A stretch of 42,965 bases of DNA from positions 1 to 42,965 of the forward strand of contig JAUIIP010000003.1 in NCBI GenBank assembly GCA_030431555.1, written 5' to 3'. The notes under the pieces are model-generated. The model saw nothing but the letters and a program-made list of their open reading frames with translations, was not told the DNA's origin and searched no databases. A program made the position numbers and the translations under genes. This document shows positions 41,054 through 42,965 of this stretch, in pieces. Every line of letters starts with the position of its first letter. Positions within the stretch are counted from its first letter, which is position 1. Origin of the DNA: a bacterium (GTDB lineage Bacteria; Bdellovibrionota_C; UBA2361; SZUA-149; JAGRAN01).

Positions 41054-42277
41054 TCAGGCAAATTTACTATCAATAAACGCGGATAATTCAGCACCCCAGC
41101 TAAACATCAACTGCCGAGCCCGATAGCGGCTGAGCTGGCGCACCTTCTCGCGCTCAGCCTTAGAGTCAGCAATTGACTCGATTCTAGCGGCGAGGCGGCC
41201 GACATGCCCGGCATCAAATAGCAGCTCGTCATACTCCAAAATTTCTCTCATCTCAGGCGTATCTGCTGCCAGAACCGGCACGCCCGCACCAAGTGCCTCG
41301 AGCATCGAGTTTGAAATTCCATCGTATTTAGACGGCAAAACATACAGATCGCAGCCTGCAAGAATGTCGGCGAAGTTCGGCAGCCAACCCTCGATCACGA
41401 CTCGCTCGCCGAGACCGAATCCGGCAGCGACGGTTTTTAAGCGGCTGGCCTCCTGACCAAGCCCCGAAATGATAACAACTGCACGCTCGCTCTCGATTGC
41501 ATTCATTGCGCGAAGAATAAGTTCGGCATTCTTGCGGTCTGTCAGCTCACCGCTTACCAGCATAACAAGCGAGCGCTCCGAGAAATCGAAAATTCTGCAC
41601 ACGCTGCTTTTTCTCGCCGAGAAACCTTCAAGCCACTGCTTCAGCACCTGCGGTTCTTCAGTATGCTGTTTCATGGCTTGCTCGTAAGTGATCTTCGGCT
41701 GTTCGCCCTCGAGTGACTGCGGCAGCACCACCGGCACCCTGAGCAAGCGCAGACGGCTGCGCAGAATTCGCGACCGAGCAAACAGTGACTCTTTAACGCT
41801 CCGGCTGAACACAACTACCCGCGACGCCAGAGCTAGCCCGGCCCAAGCTGCGTAGTAGCGCACTCGTCCTGCAACTGCCGAGCGATAAAGCGGATCAGCT
41901 CGATTGGGAATTGTGCGTTGAAACACAATCGTAGGCACAAGCAGCAGGACTGTCACCAAGCGTGTTACCAGGCAGTAGTATGGAGAAAATAAAATTAGTG
42001 CCTGAAATCTACGACGCAGCAAGACACCGAGCAGGATCAGCGGCGCAATAACTGTGAACCACGTCCAAAACAAAAAGCCGCGCCGAGCTTTGAGTGGGAT
42101 CGGTATTTCATGTCTAAACAAACGCGGGTGATCGTCAAGACGAAGTGGGTCGACCGAGAGGTAGTGCACTTCGAATCCTTCATCGAGCAGGCCCTGGACG
42201 GTTAAGTACATCCGTTTGCACACACCGCCGGGTCGATGCCGATACTGAATGCTGACTACTCGCTTCGTCTTAGCCAC
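41054..42277 (-). CDS. GT4-family glycosyltransferase
   Basis: The track starts at a TTG (42298) with no ribosome binding site; the GTG at 42277 has GGCGGA upstream and starts MAKTKRVVSIQYR, giving 407 residues. The C-terminal half has the GT-B signatures: MLVSGELTDRKNAELILRAM, VIEGWLPNFADILAGCDLYVLPSKYDGISNSMLEALGAGVPVLAADTPEMREI with the Glu of the E-x7-E donor motif. A hydrophobic segment (about 66-90) may associate it with the membrane. It likely transfers a sugar from a nucleotide donor in exopolysaccharide or LPS synthesis. It is divergent from the prepilin peptidase gene. Confidence 0.9.
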   Translation of the reverse strand: MAKTKRVVSIQYRHRPGGVCKRMYLTVQGLLDEGFEVHYLSVDPLRLDDHPRLFRHEIPIPLKARRGFLFWTWFTVIAPLILLGVLLRRRFQALILFSPYYCLVTRLVTVLLLVPTIVFQRTIPNRADPLYRSAVAGRVRYYAAWAGLALASRVVVFSRSVKESLFARSRILRSRLRLLRVPVVLPQSLEGEQPKITYEQAMKQHTEEPQVLKQWLEGFSARKSSVCRIFDFSERSLVMLVSGELTDRKNAELILRAMNAIESERAVVIISGLGQEASRLKTVAAGFGLGERVVIEGWLPNFADILAGCDLYVLPSKYDGISNSMLEALGAGVPVLAADTPEMREILEYDELLFDAGHVGRLAARIESIADSKAEREKVRQLSRYRARQLMFSWGAELSAFIDSKFA

Positions 42278-42318
42278 TTTCAATCCGCCGGGCGGCAAGT
42301 AATGCTAGTGCGCAAGAA

Positions 42319-42348
42319 TTAACCGCCTCACTCTTGCGGTTATATAAT
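42319..42348 (+). promoter_or_regulatory. Putative promoter of the prepilin peptidase gene
   Basis: TTAACC (42319-42324) and a perfect TATAAT (42343-42348) are spaced by 18 bases. The -35 is weak. The start codon used here lies 88 bases downstream. Confidence 0.35.
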
Positions 42349-42435
42349 TATGCTAGCGCCGTCGCAAGAATCATTAGATATTTCTGCTACGCAAAAAGTT
42401 TACACCTACTTGGTCGAACAACGAATCTTAATCTC

Positions 42436-42965
42436 GTGGACGCAACACTAGCAATTCTTATCTTTTTATTCGTTATTGGGCTGAACATAGGCAGCTTTCT
42501 CAACGTATGCATTTACCGTGTGCCGCTGAAGATGTCGGTCACGCGGCCGCTGCGCTCAATTTGTCCGAACTGTGAACGACAGCTGACATGGTACGAGAAC
42601 ATCCCGGTAGTAGCCTGGGTGGTTCTGGGAGCTAAATGCCGAACCTGCAAAAACCCGATTTCCGGTCAGTATCCACTGGTGGAAATCCTTTCCGGTTTCG
42701 CGATGGTAGCCAGTTTCCTGTTCACGGCAGACATACCGACCGCAATTTTGGTTTTCGCTCTCACGGCTACACTGATCGTAATTACTTTTATCGATCTCGA
42801 GTACAAGATCATACCCAACCGAATCAGCTACCCCGGAATCATTATCGGTCTTTGTGTTGGTGTGGTTCAACAGTTCTATCCGATCTTCACCTATCCGATT
42901 ACGACTGACCTTCTCGATTCGGTTTACGGCTTCCTTCTCGGCGGTGGATTCTTCTATGTGATTGG
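42436..42965 (+). CDS. Prepilin peptidase (PilD/GspO), 5' part
   Basis: The gene runs off the right edge and so is missing from the ORF track. From the GTG at 42436 there are 176 codons. The N-terminal GLNIGSFLNVCIYRVP region and the cytoplasmic zinc tetracysteine (Cys43/46 in CPNC, Cys68/71 in CRTC) identify the bifunctional prepilin leader peptidase and N-methylase. FIDLEYKIIPN (about 118-128) supplies the first catalytic aspartate of the aspartyl-protease pair; the second would lie beyond the window. It cleaves leaders of type IV pilin and type II secretion pseudopilins, consistent with the GspE/PilB ATPase at 24 kb. No Shine-Dalgarno is obvious, and the frame is open upstream to about 42256, so the start is not certain. 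Confidence 0.9.
   Translation, partial: MDATLAILIFLFVIGLNIGSFLNVCIYRVPLKMSVTRPLRSICPNCERQLTWYENIPVVAWVVLGAKCRTCKNPISGQYPLVEILSGFAMVASFLFTADIPTAILVFALTATLIVITFIDLEYKIIPNRISYPGIIIGLCVGVVQQFYPIFTYPITTDLLDSVYGFLLGGGFFYVI

Noticed and set aside
1-42965. Mobile elements, CRISPR arrays and tRNA genes
   Set aside because: No transposase or integrase-like protein, no short spaced repeats and no cloverleaf-like sequence were seen in the spacers; the only tandem repeats are the 282-bp units inside a gene.

Overview
The window reads as a piece of chromosome from a Gram-negative bacterium. The outer membrane is implied by a complete Mla lipid-transport set (MlaE, MlaF, MlaD, MlaC), a lipoprotein, a PspA-like protein and several secreted proteins. 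The succinate dehydrogenase subunits look like the non-classical type known from Bacteroidetes, Bdellovibrio and other former Deltaproteobacteria. A polytopic Ser/Thr kinase and orphan type IV/Flp pilus genes fit a deltaproteobacterium-like or candidate-phylum lineage, but the sequence alone does not fix the taxon. Gene density is high, many genes overlap by 1-4 nt, and GTG starts are common. I saw no tRNA, rRNA, CRISPR array, transposase or phage gene.

Layout. 1-1009: end of sdhA and all of sdhB. 1121-5597: a large GT39-like membrane glycosyltransferase and a Ser/Thr kinase with several C-terminal membrane segments. 5605-7938: a YdjM-like membrane hydrolase, an FN3-like lipoprotein and a polytopic membrane protein rich in acidic/His residues. 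7922-12338 (minus): two tandem CpaB-like proteins, an inositol monophosphatase and an M32 carboxypeptidase, behind a 516-base non-coding leader. 12855-15689: a GH99-like protein fused to a membrane domain, divergent from a TauE/SafE transporter. 15693-21434: a minus-strand operon (VWA protein, PspA-like protein, small membrane protein) divergent from a PhoB-type regulator and its histidine kinase, with a PhoB-box-like direct repeat between them; this is a good candidate for an envelope-stress module. 21431-26466: RecJ, a small unknown gene with a strong terminator, an orphan GspE/PilB ATPase, a stand-alone MCE-like protein and a small unknown gene. 26607-29427: lepB, ygfZ and hemW as a tight operon. 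29424-32835 (minus): rlmE-mlaE-mlaF-mlaD-mlaC. 32872-33309: a compact unit with its own promoter and terminator encoding an 83-residue protein. 33345-35435: a UvrD/PcrA helicase. 35485-42277 (minus): a GT4 glycosyltransferase, a YbjN-like protein, and three exported proteins (one with an apparently frameshifted signal peptide, one with 22 cysteines, one of about 1,174 residues with four repeats of 94 residues). The window ends inside a prepilin peptidase gene that the ORF track misses because it runs off the edge.

The most interesting points are: the PspA/VWA/two-component divergon with its 11-bp-period direct repeat; the exported-protein cluster at 35.5-40.4 kb, including a one-base slip in a T6 tract that separates a perfect signal peptide and ribosome binding site from its gene; the insulated 83-residue gene; promoters that lie on or next to the start codons of rlmE and uvrD; and pilus-type genes (two CpaB, GspE/PilB, prepilin peptidase) scattered without the rest of a pilus locus.
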